Shown here: piece by piece, positions 57,437-57,767 of the stretch | Layout: the number at the start of each line of letters is the position of its first letter | Position numbering within the stretch: position 1 is the first letter of the stretch | From: Nocardiopsis listeri NBRC 13360 | GTDB taxonomy: Bacteria; Actinomycetota; Actinomycetes; Streptosporangiales; Streptosporangiaceae | Direction of reading: 5' to 3' | NCBI RefSeq assembly: GCF_001570765.1 | Contig: NZ_BCSH01000057.1 | Span: forward strand, 1-57,767 | DNA: 57,767 bases | Made by a program: the position numbers and the translations under genes | Notes under the pieces: generated by a model | Databases searched by the model: none | Told to the model about the DNA's origin: nothing | What the model saw: only the letters and a program-made list of their open reading frames with translations

Positions 57437-57767
57437 TACCGCCGCAGAGCCGACTCGGCCCCGGACGGCGCCATCGGAACCCGGTGACGTCGGCCGAGGC
57501 CGAGATCTATTGCCAGGCTTGAGATGGGAGTTGTCCACAGCCCTTCCCACGTGGGCCGGCGGGGAGGGGGCTCGGTGTGATCTTCTCGATATGGGGGAGC
57601 CGCTGGTTTCGCCGGTTTTGTGCTGCCCGGGGTGGGGGCGGGCGGTGGGGTTGGTGGGGCGGTGGGGCGGTGGGGCGCCTCAGGTCTGATGCCTTGGGGT
57701 TGGTGGGCGGGTATCGGGTGTGTGGGTGGGGCGCCTCAGCTAGAGAGCCTTGGGGTGGTTGGGCGGG
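57437..57767. other. G-rich intergenic stretch at the right edge
   Basis: No gene can be supported in 331 nt. The first 150 nt contain one DnaA-box-like TTGTCCACA (57531-57539), not part of a cluster. From about 57630 the plus strand is a dense series of G-runs (GGGGTGGGGGCGGGCGG, GGTGGGGC repeats) with potential to form G-quadruplexes, followed by two 41-nt repeat units. Confidence 0.55.
57671..57767 (+). repeat. Imperfect 41-nt direct repeats, G-rich
   Basis: Two copies, 57671-57711 and 57727-57767, share TGGGGCGCCTCAG at the start, GCCTTGGGG in the middle and GGGCGGG at the end, with changes between them. The spacing is 56 nt. The second copy ends exactly at the window edge, so the array may continue outside. 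Confidence 0.65.

Noticed and set aside
57531..57539. DnaA-box-like TTGTCCACA, possible replication origin
   Set aside because: It is a single box with no cluster, no AT-rich unwinding region and no dnaA, dnaN or gyrB gene nearby.
57671..57767. CRISPR array or chromosome telomere
   Set aside because: Only two imperfect 41-nt units with a 15-nt spacer and no cas genes are present. Telomere-type multiple palindromes are not seen.
1..57767. Genomic island, prophage or insertion sequences
   Set aside because: No transposase, integrase, att repeats, tRNA or shift in base composition was found. The genes are metabolic and regulatory with uniform codon use.

Overview
The window is GC-rich actinobacterial chromosome. 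The evidence is strong third-position G/C bias, frequent GTG and TTG starts, GTGA/ATGA/TTGA stop-start overlaps, many starts with a TANNNT -10 box 6-7 nt upstream (leaderless mRNAs), hairpin terminators without U-tracts, and an F420-linked NADP reductase. The gene repertoire suggests Nocardiopsis or a close relative (inference, not proven). I see no rRNA, tRNA, CRISPR array, transposase, integrase or phage gene. The region is core to semi-core metabolism and not a genomic island.

Left part (1-13.6 kb): F420H2:NADP oxidoreductase, a small Cys/His protein, methionine aminopeptidase 1, an unknown protein, then a same-strand trio for D-amino-acid/muropeptide peptides (DppA-type D-aminopeptidase, M20 peptidase, LD-carboxypeptidase). 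A VapBC module follows, then a second methionine aminopeptidase divergent from a small HTH regulator, a polysaccharide pyruvyl transferase-family protein, a large acyl-CoA dehydrogenase/oxidase and an MFS transporter. A small membrane-protein gene at 12752-12938 is broken by a frameshift and a stop codon.

Central-left (13.6-21 kb): a minus-strand, translationally coupled operon of AtuA-like protein, acyl-CoA carboxylase beta, biotinylated alpha, acyl-CoA dehydrogenase and TetR. It resembles a reduced acyclic-terpene (atu) cluster. Next come two paralogous three-TM proteins (21.1-22.3 kb). The nucleoside uptake and salvage operon bmpA-ATPase-permease-permease-cdd-deoA runs on the minus strand (29.8-22.3 kb).

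Central (30-34.7 kb): a branched-chain 2-oxoacid dehydrogenase-like locus (E1alpha, E1beta), divergent from an Lrp/AsnC regulator. Instead of a full E2 it has only a 113-residue lipoyl protein, followed by an unusually structured intergenic RNA candidate and an alpha/beta hydrolase. I consider this possible split E2 the most interesting system in the window.

34.7-42 kb: a second nucleoside/deoxyribose operon (deoC, ALDH, a catalytically incomplete ALDH, two GNAT paralogs, purine nucleoside phosphorylase, phospho-sugar mutase). Together with cdd/deoA it converts imported nucleosides to pentose phosphates, glyceraldehyde-3-phosphate and acetaldehyde.

Right part (42-57.8 kb): an unknown protein, a DUF418-type membrane protein, acetoacetyl-CoA synthetase, a HAD hydrolase with an altered motif I, DUF4126 and DUF2630 proteins, CsoR, a voltage-sensor-like membrane protein without a selectivity filter, NDH-2, and a secreted acidic repeat protein. 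The window ends with a second TetR-controlled carboxylase operon (beta, alpha, acyl-CoA dehydrogenase), likely for leucine/branched-chain acyl-CoA catabolism, and then G-rich direct repeats at the edge. Acetoacetyl-CoA synthetase, the 2-oxoacid dehydrogenase and this operon together suggest emphasis on branched-chain amino acid and short acyl-CoA metabolism.
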